Part shown: one piece after another, positions 1 to 3,852 of the stretch
Layout of the letters: each line of letters begins with the position of its first letter
Numbering within the stretch: position 1 is the first letter of the stretch
Assembly: GCA_030682755.1 (NCBI GenBank)
Contig: JAUXNR010000783.1
Coordinates: 1 to 6,537, forward strand
Direction of reading: 5' to 3'
Origin: Flavobacterium sp.
GTDB lineage: Bacteria > Bacteroidota > Bacteroidia > Flavobacteriales > Flavobacteriaceae
Length of the DNA stretch: 6,537 nt
Notes under the pieces: model-generated
What the model was told of the DNA's origin: nothing
What the model saw: the letters and a program-made list of their open reading frames with translations, nothing else
Databases searched by the model: none
Program-made: the position numbers and the translations under genes

Positions 1-155
1 GAAACTACACCAACAAAGCTCTTTCCGATGAAGCCGGTTTCGGGTCAACGCAAATCTTCACACTTTGTTTCAAAAACAAAATCGGAATGTCACCCACTTC
101 CTTCATCCAACAACTAAAATCATCAAACCAAACCCAACAAAACAAGTTAGAGTAA
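1..155 (+). CDS. AraC-family transcriptional regulator, C-terminal fragment (5' truncated by window)
   Basis: The third forward frame is open from the window edge to a TAA at 153-155 and encodes 50 residues. The stretch ALSDEAGFGSTQIFTLCFK followed by NKIGMSPTSFIQQLK matches the second helix-turn-helix of AraC/XylS proteins, whose consensus is roughly 'IA..vGF.s.s.F.r.FKk..G.sP..yr'. The AGF, FK and G-(M)-SP-(T)-SF signature residues are all present. This subdomain contacts DNA. The sensing domain and the first HTH lie upstream, outside the window, so neither the ligand nor the regulon can be inferred. A short polar tail (SSNQTQQNKLE) ends the protein. The gene is probably a host gene flanking the module that starts at 381. 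The family call is firm; nothing more specific can be said. Confidence 0.85.
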   Translation, partial: NYTNKALSDEAGFGSTQIFTLCFKNKIGMSPTSFIQQLKSSNQTQQNKLE

Positions 156-380
156 CGACTCAGACTTTGAAAAACTTATATGTTCTTTCAAGAATAAGTA
201 TAACTTATATGACTTATATGGTAAAAAAAATAAAATCTTTGTAAACCCTTGATTTTACAAGCTATTTTAAAAATTATTTAATTAAAATTAAACTTTTTTG
301 TTTTCCCCTTCTGATTCACTTCTGAAATAAAATAAATCAATCTAAACAATTTTGCACCATAACCCAATAAAATTAAAGTT
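156..380. other. AT-rich intergenic spacer with short repeats
   Basis: This 225-bp spacer separates the AraC-type gene from the HTH gene and holds no convincing ORF on either strand. It contains three copies of ACTTATATG and a small palindrome (ATAAGT-ATA-ACTTAT at 194-208). A weak inverted repeat, TTGAAA (167-172) with TTTCAA (186-191), just after the AraC stop could contribute to termination, but no T-tract follows it. The only promoter-like sequence near the next gene is CAATTTTG at 347-354, one mismatch from the Bacteroidetes -7 element TAnnTTTG. It has no correctly spaced -33 TTTG, so I do not call a promoter. Confidence 0.6.
174..220 (+). repeat. Three copies of the 9-mer ACTTATATG
   Basis: Exact copies of ACTTATATG lie at 174-182, 203-211 and 212-220. 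The last two are in perfect tandem, and all three fall in the spacer upstream of the HTH gene. The function is unknown. It may be a regulator binding array, or one of the dispersed intergenic phrase repeats typical of flavobacteria; the latter is from memory and not checked. Confidence 0.7.
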
Positions 381-668
381 ATGGCTATAGAAGTAATTAC
401 CCGTGAAGATTTAAACGAATTTAGAACACTATTACTAAAAGACCTGCAAGAGTTAATCCACTCCAAACCGGGGCAAACCAAAAAATGGCTCAAATCCAGT
501 GAAGTCCGCAATCTCCTAAACATCTCTCCAGGAACACTCCAAAACCTCCGCATAAACGGAACCTTAACCTACACCAAAATCGGCGGTACCCTCTACTACG
601 ATAATGCCGACATCGATAAACTCCTAAACACCAACAAAACAAACGCAATACCAACACTTTTCAAATAA
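381..668 (+). CDS. Small excisionase-like helix-turn-helix protein (HTH_17 type)
   Basis: The protein has 95 residues. Residues 1-30 are a probable helix (REDLNEFRTLLLKDLQELI). Residues 36-83 are a MerR/excisionase-like winged helix: WLKSSEVRNLLNISPGTLQNL carries the turn and recognition helix, and the wing KIGGTLYYDNADIDKLL is the classic 'kiGgtwrf...dId.wl' of HTH_17 proteins. Bacteroidetes mobile elements and prophage remnants commonly carry such a protein next to integrase or replication genes, where it acts in DNA binding, excision or regulation. Here it precedes a replisome-organizer-like gene and a DnaC-like ATPase on the same strand, so it is probably the first gene of that module. 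The start at 381 gives the full N-terminal helix and follows AAAGTT with no Shine-Dalgarno sequence, which is normal for this phylum. The fold is clear. Whether it is a regulator or an excision factor is open. Confidence 0.85.
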   Translation: MAIEVITREDLNEFRTLLLKDLQELIHSKPGQTKKWLKSSEVRNLLNISPGTLQNLRINGTLTYTKIGGTLYYDNADIDKLLNTNKTNAIPTLFK

Positions 669-681
669 CCACTATTTTGTC

Positions 682-702
682 AACCTGAACTTGTTTCAGG
701 TT
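682..702. repeat. Perfect inverted repeat after the HTH gene
   Basis: AACCTGAA (682-689) and TTCAGGTT (695-702) form an 8-bp perfect stem with a 5-nt loop, 14 bp after the HTH gene stop. It could act as a transcription attenuator or terminator, but no long T-tract follows. I also remember phrases like 'CCTGAACTTGTTTCAGG' as a common dispersed repeat in Bacteroidetes genomes. A shorter palindrome with the same AACCTGA arm occurs at 2970-2984. Confidence 0.65.
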
Positions 703-709
703 CTTGTCT

Positions 710-737
710 TAATACTTAATACTCAAATCTTAATACT
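710..737 (+). repeat. 7-nt phased TAATACT array before a start codon
   Basis: TAATACT occurs at 710-716, 717-723 and 731-737, with a degenerate unit (CAAATCT) at 724-730. This gives four units in exact 7-nt phase, ending 5 nt before the ATG at 743. It may be a decayed microsatellite-type intergenic repeat or an unstructured, ribosome-accessible leader. Confidence 0.65.
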
Positions 738-742
738 TCCAA

Positions 743-1570
743 ATGAATTACATAAAGCATTTAACCGGCTTCTTCGAAAAAGTAGTACTCGACAAAGCAC
801 TAAATCCAACCCATGTCAGCCTCTATATGGCCTTATTCCAGTTTTGGAACTGCAATCGTTTCAAAAACCCAATCAGCATTAATCGCGATGAGGTAATGCG
901 AATAAGCAAAATCAGTTCCAAAGCAACCTATCATAAATGTCTGAAGAACTTGCATAGTTTGGGTTATATCAATTACGAACCATCATACAATCCATTCAAA
1001 GGAAGTCATGTCATTTTATTCAACTTTTCAGAAGATCTAAAACCAGCTCCAAAAAGTGAGAGAAAAATAAAAAAAGAACCACTTATTGAACCTGTTTCAG
1101 AACAAGCTCTAAACAAGTCTTGTACCAGTGATGAAACAGGTTCTGAACAAGCAGTAGTACCTTCTATAAACTATATAAACAATACAAATAGTTCAAACGA
1201 TAAAAACGTTGCAAACTTGAACGAGCAAGCAAAAAATTTTGAAGATGAAAATAATATTCAATTAAAAAATCAAAATTCAAAAGAAGAAAAAAGTTCCGCT
1301 AAAAAAGAAGAAAAGATACAACCAACAATCGATGAAATCAAAACTTATTTTCAAGAAAACAACTTTCCGGAACAAGAAGCACAAAAATTCTTCAATTATT
1401 TCTCCAGTGTCGGTTGGTTAGTTGGTGGTAAAACTCCGATGATCAATTGGCAAGCAGCAGCACAAAATTGGATGATTAACGCACCAAAATTCATTTCAAA
1501 TGCAGAACAACCAAACAGAGCAAAACAACTCAGCACAACAACCGACAAAGACTATTCAGAGCCATTATAG
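743..1570 (+). CDS. Replisome-organizer-like (DnaD-like) winged-helix protein
   Basis: The protein has 275 residues in a three-part layout. Residues 1-95 form a winged helix-turn-helix: a basic helix with 'HVSLYMALFQFWN', then VMRISKISSKATYHKCLKNL with the strand-like GYINYEPSYNPFKGS wing. Residues 100-193 are a low-complexity, Lys/Glu/Asn/Ser-rich linker. Residues 195-250 form a compact C-terminal domain with IDEIKTYFQENN, then GW..GGK.PM.NW.AA..NWM. This layout matches phage and element replisome organizers and DnaD-type primosome proteins: an N-terminal origin-binding wHTH and a C-terminal domain that contacts a helicase loader. The next gene overlaps it and encodes a DnaC-type ATPase, which supports a replication role. 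Databases often label such proteins simply 'transcriptional regulator', so that is the alternative. The start at 743 gives an intact first helix. The homology to true DnaD is structural reasoning, not a search result. Confidence 0.7.
   Translation: MNYIKHLTGFFEKVVLDKALNPTHVSLYMALFQFWNCNRFKNPISINRDEVMRISKISSKATYHKCLKNLHSLGYINYEPSYNPFKGSHVILFNFSEDLKPAPKSERKIKKEPLIEPVSEQALNKSCTSDETGSEQAVVPSINYINNTNSSNDKNVANLNEQAKNFEDENNIQLKNQNSKEEKSSAKKEEKIQPTIDEIKTYFQENNFPEQEAQKFFNYFSSVGWLVGGKTPMINWQAAAQNWMINAPKFISNAEQPNRAKQLSTTTDKDYSEPL
1088..1143. repeat. 12-bp inverted repeat inside the DnaD-like linker
   Basis: GAACCTGTTTCA (1088-1099) is the exact reverse complement of TGAAACAGGTTC (1132-1143), with a 32-nt spacer. 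It lies in the region encoding the disordered linker and coincides with a repeated peptide (VSEQA at 118-122, GSEQA at 133-137). It resembles the hairpin at 682-702 (shared TTTCAGGTTC-like sequence), so the linker may have gained it through insertion of a dispersed repeat. Confidence 0.6.
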
Positions 1571-2165
1571 CTACGATGAGGTAATTATATGGATAGAAAA
1601 CAAAGGCGTTGAACTATACGGCAATCATTTCAAAATAGTAGAAACCGATTACCCAATCGTGTACAAGCTAATTGCCTATTTTCTTAAAGACGAACCAACT
1701 TGCTTTCAATACGGCATAAACCTCAACAAAGGAATACTATTATCCGGTCCAATCGGCTGTGGTAAAACATCACTCATGAACCTAATGAAATACCTAACAG
1801 CAACAGAACACAAGTTCTATGTAAAACCCTGTCGAGACATCAGCTTTGAATTCATCCAGGACGGTTATCAAATCATTCATAAATACAGCATCGGCAAACT
1901 ATACCAATCAGAACCAAGAACCTATTGCTTTGACGATTTAGGCACAGAAAACAACCTAAAGTATTTCGGCAACGAGTGTAACGTAATGGCAGAAATTATA
2001 TTAAGCCGATATGATCTATTCATCTCCAAAAAACTAAAAACCCACATCACCACAAACCTATCAGCCACAGAAATAGAAACCCATTACGGCAATCGAGTTA
2101 GAAGCAGATTAAGGGAAATGGTCAATTTAATAGCATACGATAAAACAACACCTGACAAAAGATAA
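1500..2165 (+). CDS. DnaC/IstB-type AAA+ ATPase (putative helicase loader)
   Basis: The protein has 221 residues. Walker A is GPIGCGKT at 83-90 and Walker B is YCFDDLGTE at 142-150, with D145/D146 as the metal- and water-coordinating acids. The sensor region THITTNLSATEIETHYGNRV (181-200) carries N186. It runs into RSRLREM, which supplies the arginine-finger and box VII arginines of DnaC-like loaders. The expected role is ATP-dependent loading of the replicative helicase DnaB onto DNA marked by its partner, here the overlapping DnaD-like protein. ATG 1500 is the only in-frame ATG before Walker A. It overlaps the upstream gene by 71 bp, suggesting translational coupling. The recognisable domain starts near residue 22 (HYSYDEVIIW), so the first 20 Gln/Asn-rich residues are probably a non-conserved tail. 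IstB, the transposition helper of IS21, is related, but no IstA transposase is present. Confidence 0.85.
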   Translation: MQNNQTEQNNSAQQPTKTIQSHYSYDEVIIWIENKGVELYGNHFKIVETDYPIVYKLIAYFLKDEPTCFQYGINLNKGILLSGPIGCGKTSLMNLMKYLTATEHKFYVKPCRDISFEFIQDGYQIIHKYSIGKLYQSEPRTYCFDDLGTENNLKYFGNECNVMAEIILSRYDLFISKKLKTHITTNLSATEIETHYGNRVRSRLREMVNLIAYDKTTPDKR

Positions 2166-2170
2166 AAATA

Positions 2171-2207
2171 CTTTGCGAACCTTGTGCCTCCTTTGTGCCC
2201 TTTGCGG
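2171..2207 (+). repeat. CTTTGCG/CTTTGTGC degenerate ~10-nt repeat
   Basis: Four related units start at 2171 (CTTTGCG), 2181 (CTTGTGC), 2191 (CTTTGTGC) and 2200 (CTTTGCGG), spaced 10, 10 and 9 nt, just after the ATPase stop. I remember phrases like 'CTTTGCGCCTTTGCGGTTAAA' as very common in flavobacterial intergenic DNA; that is recall, not a search. No coding role is apparent. Confidence 0.6.
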
Positions 2208-2231
2208 TTAAATAATCCGCGTTCCAACAAC

Positions 2232-2271
2232 CTCAGCAACTTAGTAACTCAGAACCTTAGCACCTCAAAAA
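2232..2271 (+). repeat. Five 8-nt phased CTYAG-type units touching a start codon
   Basis: The sequence splits exactly into CTCAGCAA, CTTAGTAA, CTCAGAAC, CTTAGCAC and CTCAAAAA. These are five 8-mers in strict phase with alternating CTCAG and CTTAG, ending 1 nt before the ATG at 2273. The leader contains no Shine-Dalgarno sequence. The function is unknown; it is probably a dispersed phrase repeat of the same type as the array at 710-737. Confidence 0.7.
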
Positions 2272-2272
2272 A

Positions 2273-2902
2273 ATGAATCCAATCCAAAACTTTTGGCAAT
2301 TATTCCAAAAAGAAAACCTAGCCCTCTTCCTTTTAAATGACCTCCCAAAAGAAGTCACTCTAGAAAAATTAAATGCACTAACCCAAGCTATGAAAGAATA
2401 CAACAAAGATTTGGGTTACATTATTAAATCCGGAACAAAGAAATCCGAACTGATTATAACAGCCCATGGAAATCCCTACCTATTCAAAGAAGTAGAATTA
2501 CTGGTCTTTCATGCTCCTAAACTTGAACGTTGGAAAATCACGGCATTTCTGCAACCCGAAATAGATATAGATATCTACGAGAACGGCACTGATAAACCAT
2601 TAGAATTCTACGGTATTAGTTTACGAATTAGTGAAATATATTTTCTCCCATTAGAAGTTCCCGGAAAACCACACGAATTTGGCATCAAAGTATTACTCAA
2701 AAACTACATTGTACACAAAAACAATCCTAGACTTAGAGAAGCATTATATGTCCACATCGAACATTTAATAGGCGAAAAATCCTTTGCAAACGACCTATCC
2801 TTTATAGAAATAGAACAACTAAAAAACGAAGATTTAGAAGACGATTGCGTACTTGAATTATATAACCTAAAGTTTTTTATTGACTCCTTTGAATACGATT
2901 AA
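2273..2902 (+). CDS. Uncharacterised 209-residue acidic cytosolic protein
   Basis: No catalytic motif, signal peptide or membrane segment is visible. The N-terminal half has the pattern FWQLFQKENLALFLL (7-21), then EKLNALTQAMKEYNKDLGY, then ELIITAHGNPYLFKEVELLV (59-78), then HAPKLERWKITAFLQP (80-95). This resembles a widespread family of unknown function whose members carry 'FW.WF..nE..l', 'ELIISA.G....f..Ve.Lv' and 'APkL..W.v.aFrp' (recalled from general reading, no accession claimed). The C-terminal half alternates strand and helix and is rich in Glu and Asp (QLKNEDLEDD, 182-191). It lies 107 bp after the ATPase gene with a repeat-filled gap, so it may be transcribed with the module or be an independent cargo or host gene. 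The start at 2273 places the conserved FW motif at residues 7-8. A hairpin follows the stop directly. I do not assign a function. Confidence 0.8.
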   Translation: MNPIQNFWQLFQKENLALFLLNDLPKEVTLEKLNALTQAMKEYNKDLGYIIKSGTKKSELIITAHGNPYLFKEVELLVFHAPKLERWKITAFLQPEIDIDIYENGTDKPLEFYGISLRISEIYFLPLEVPGKPHEFGIKVLLKNYIVHKNNPRLREALYVHIEHLIGEKSFANDLSFIEIEQLKNEDLEDDCVLELYNLKFFIDSFEYD

Positions 2903-2903
2903 G

Positions 2904-2934
2904 CTTCGGCAATAAATGTTGTTTACTGCCAAAG
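2904..2934. terminator. Hairpin immediately after the 209-residue gene, possible terminator
   Basis: The stem begins 1 nt after the TAA. CTT-C-GGCAATAAA (2904-2916) pairs with TTTACTGCC-A-AAG (2922-2934) around a 5-nt loop, with one single-base mismatch on each side. On the - strand the inner mismatch becomes a G-U pair. No strong T-run follows, so intrinsic termination is uncertain. Its 3' arm contains the 10-mer TGCCAAAGTT that recurs in the hairpin at 3371-3399. Confidence 0.45.
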
Positions 2935-2969
2935 TTTAACGGAAAAAAAGATGTTTCGTAGTAAAATAA

Positions 2970-2984
2970 TCAGGTTCAACCTGA
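2970..2984. repeat. Short perfect palindrome TCAGGTT-C-AACCTGA
   Basis: Two 7-bp arms flank a single central base. The sequence shares its AACCTGA arm with the hairpin at 682-702. It may be a protein-binding dyad or a remnant of the same dispersed repeat; a 1-nt loop disfavours an RNA hairpin without opening of the central pairs. Confidence 0.55.
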
Positions 2985-3013
2985 CAAAACAACTATAAAT
3001 GATCATAGACCCT

Positions 3014-3054
3014 ATTGCATATCGCAATGTTCAATATTTGTCTCAATTATTGAA
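3014..3054. repeat. Two adjacent inverted repeats
   Basis: ATTGC (3014-3018) pairs with GCAAT (3024-3028). Directly after it, TTCAATA (3030-3036) pairs with TATTGAA (3048-3054) around an 11-nt loop. They are AT-rich and modest individually. They are listed because they sit side by side within a region already dense in dyads. Confidence 0.45.
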
Positions 3055-3078
3055 AAATAGAGTAGTGAAGACAAGAAA

Positions 3079-3218
3079 GTGGGTAGAAAAGGTGGGTAGA
3101 TAATTAACCTACAATCTCTTTATGTCGTATTGCTAAGCAGCTGATTTATTGAATAATAAAAAATAATAATTTTCAATTCAAGAGAAATTAACATCTAAAA
3201 GTGGGTGAATAAGTGGGT
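3079..3218 (+). repeat. Paired GTGGGT motifs (iteron-like)
   Basis: GTGGGT occurs at 3079-3084, 3092-3097, 3201-3206 and 3213-3218. The pairs are spaced 13 and 12 nt start to start and lie about 120 bp apart, in otherwise AT-rich DNA where such G-rich hexamers stand out. Context is similar: AAAGTGGGTAGAAAA in the first pair and AAAAGTGGGTGAATAAGTGG in the second. They could be binding sites for a replication initiator or a recombinase arm domain. There is no direct evidence for either. Confidence 0.5.
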
Positions 3219-3236
3219 GGAAAAATTGTTAAACAG

Positions 3237-3314
3237 TAAACACCTCATAAACAAAACAATAAACCTGTTTTTACACAATAAACCACATTAGTTTACTATC
3301 AATATTTTAGTTTA
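3237..3314. repeat. TAAAC motif cluster in both orientations
   Basis: TAAAC occurs at 3237, 3248, 3260 and 3279, and its complement GTTTA at 3291 and 3310. Two of the forward copies are part of a 10-mer direct repeat, ACAATAAACC (3256-3265 and 3275-3284, 19 nt apart). The DNA is very AT-rich, so a 5-mer alone recurs easily; the 10-mer is the stronger observation. Confidence 0.4.
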
Positions 3315-3370
3315 TTATTTGTAATATAAAGTATATCACAATACGCAACAAAAGAAATCAGCTATATAAT

Positions 3371-3399
3371 TTTGGCAAAAAGTAGGTTTTTTTGCCAAA
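3371..3399. repeat. Perfect 11-bp hairpin upstream of hipB
   Basis: TTTGGCAAAAA (3371-3381) and TTTTTGCCAAA (3389-3399) pair perfectly around GTAGGTT. It ends 24 bp before the hipBA -33 element. On the + strand the T-run falls within the 3' arm and GCCAAAG follows, so it is not a classic intrinsic terminator. It is related to the hairpin at 2904-2934. Confidence 0.7.
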
Positions 3400-3422
3400 G
3401 TTATAACACAACTAAAAAACAC

Positions 3423-3446
3423 TTATGTTTGTTATTTCAAACATAA
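3423..3446. promoter_or_regulatory. Candidate HipB operator 1 (overlaps -33)
   Basis: TTATGTTTG (3423-3431) and CAAACATAA (3438-3446) form a perfect 9-bp dyad with a 6-nt spacer. The left arm contains the promoter -33 TTTG, so protein bound here would block RNA polymerase. This position fits the autorepression known for HipB-type antitoxins. Confidence 0.6.
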
Positions 3447-3458
3447 ATAGTATATTTG
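3428..3458 (+). promoter_or_regulatory. Bacteroidetes-type promoter of hipBA
   Basis: TTTG at 3428-3431, a 19-nt spacer and TATATTTG at 3451-3458 match the phylum consensus TTTG-N19-TAnnTTTG at every fixed position. The expected start of transcription is around 3463-3466, giving a leader of about 15-18 nt before the hipB ATG at 3481. Confidence 0.75.
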
Positions 3459-3474
3459 TTCAGAATAACAAACA
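3455..3474. promoter_or_regulatory. Candidate HipB operator 2 (at the transcription start)
   Basis: TTTGTT (3455-3460) and AACAAA (3467-3472) form a 6-bp dyad with a 6-nt spacer. Read on the - strand, 3458-3474 gives TGTTTGTTATTCTGAAC. This matches the + strand at 3426-3442 (TGTTTGTTATTTCAAAC) at 14 of 17 positions, so it looks like a second copy of operator 1. The dyad centres are 29 nt apart. Confidence 0.55.
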
Positions 3475-3480
3475 TTTGAT

Positions 3481-3777
3481 ATGGCAACAACCAGTAAAAA
3501 GCAATCCGTTTTTCCAAAATACGAGAAAGTATTAGAGCAGATGGGAGAAAATGTAAAGATGGCTCGTAAAAGGCGAAAACTTACAATGATTCAAGTGGCG
3601 GAAAGAGCTGATATTGCGAGGTCAACTTTACACCTAATTGAGCAGGGAAGCCCAAGTGTGGCTATGGGTGCCTATTTCAATGTACTACGAGTGCTAGGCC
3701 TACAGGATGATTTCTTAAAACTAGCTGCAGACGACGAACTGGGAAGAAAACTCCAAGACCTCGAACTTTTAAAATAA
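3481..3777 (+). CDS. hipB: HipB-like XRE-family antitoxin/autorepressor
   Basis: The protein has 98 residues. An XRE/Cro-type helix-turn-helix occupies about residues 21-75: GENVKMARKRRKLTMIQVAE (helices 1-2), then RADIARSTLHLIEQGSPSVA (recognition helix and the 'iE.G.psv' turn), then AYFNVLRVLGL. This is the HipB pattern, and the downstream partner is HipA. It would neutralise HipA and repress its own promoter. The promoter and two related dyads just upstream fit that role. The N-terminal 15 residues are an extension beyond the domain, and the C-terminal tail (DDELGRKLQDLELLK) is charged, as in HipB proteins where the tail contacts HipA or is targeted by proteases. The ATG at 3481 is the only start upstream of the HTH that fits the promoter. 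A repeat-like segment of 104 bp separates it from hipA. Confidence 0.85.
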   Translation: MATTSKKQSVFPKYEKVLEQMGENVKMARKRRKLTMIQVAERADIARSTLHLIEQGSPSVAMGAYFNVLRVLGLQDDFLKLAADDELGRKLQDLELLK

Positions 3778-3796
3778 TTATAAGATATAAATGAAA

Positions 3797-3852
3797 CGTC
3801 AGTTCGAGTGATTTTTACGCAATGCAATGGAGTGAAAATTGTATCGAGAACC
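3797..3852. repeat. Structured repeat-like element between hipB and hipA
   Basis: The segment begins CGTCAGTTCGAGTGATTTTT and ends AAAATTGTATCGAGAACC. Its ends are partly self-complementary (GTTC/GAAC, ATTTT/AAAAT), giving an imperfect long hairpin. I remember near-identical phrases ('GTCAGTTCGAGTG...TATCGAGAACC') as a dispersed intergenic element in Flavobacterium genomes; this is recall and needs a search. It fills most of the 104-bp gap between the two genes. Confidence 0.6.

Larger units (their letters stand above)
2903..3480. other. 578-bp gene-free, repeat-rich AT-rich region
   Basis: No supportable gene is present. The only small ORF (2999-3103, 34 codons) has no recognisable motif. 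The region contains inverted repeats at 2904-2934, 2970-2984, 3014-3028, 3030-3054 and 3371-3399. It also holds two pairs of GTGGGT motifs (3079, 3092, 3201, 3213), a 10-mer direct repeat (ACAATAAACC at 3256-3265 and 3275-3284), TAAAC motifs in both orientations (3237-3314), and finally the hipBA promoter. It separates the replication-like module and the 209-residue protein from the toxin-antitoxin operon. It could be an origin-like region, an element end, or a structured regulatory region or RNA. Nothing here decides among these. Confidence 0.6.

Noticed and set aside
156..380. tRNA gene or attachment site at the left edge of the module
   Set aside because: No tRNA-like cloverleaf or CCA-end sequence was found, and no long direct repeat matching the right side of the module was seen.
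278..553. Minus-strand ORF of 91 codons
   Set aside because: It lies largely antisense to the well-supported HTH gene at 381-668, and its product has no recognisable domain.
710..737. CRISPR-like repeat array
   Set aside because: Units are 7 nt without spacers; this and the other arrays in the window are simple tandem phrases, not repeat-spacer structures.
691..882. Plus-strand ORF of 63 codons
   Set aside because: It overlaps the start of the DnaD-like gene in another frame and begins inside the hairpin and repeat leader. The product shows no motif.
1500..2165. IstB, the IS21 transposition helper, as an alternative identity for the ATPase
   Set aside because: The folds are related, but there is no IstA transposase and no terminal inverted repeats are seen. 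The partner gene is a DnaD-like wHTH protein.
2999..3103. 34-codon ORF in the gene-free region
   Set aside because: It has no recognisable motif, it contains the GTGGGT repeats, and such a short ORF is expected by chance. It could be a remnant of a longer gene, but nothing supports that.
3371..3399. Intrinsic terminator for an upstream transcript
   Set aside because: The stem is perfect, but the T-run is inside the 3' arm and GCCAAAG follows it, so the usual stem plus trailing T-tract is absent. No gene lies within 460 bp upstream.
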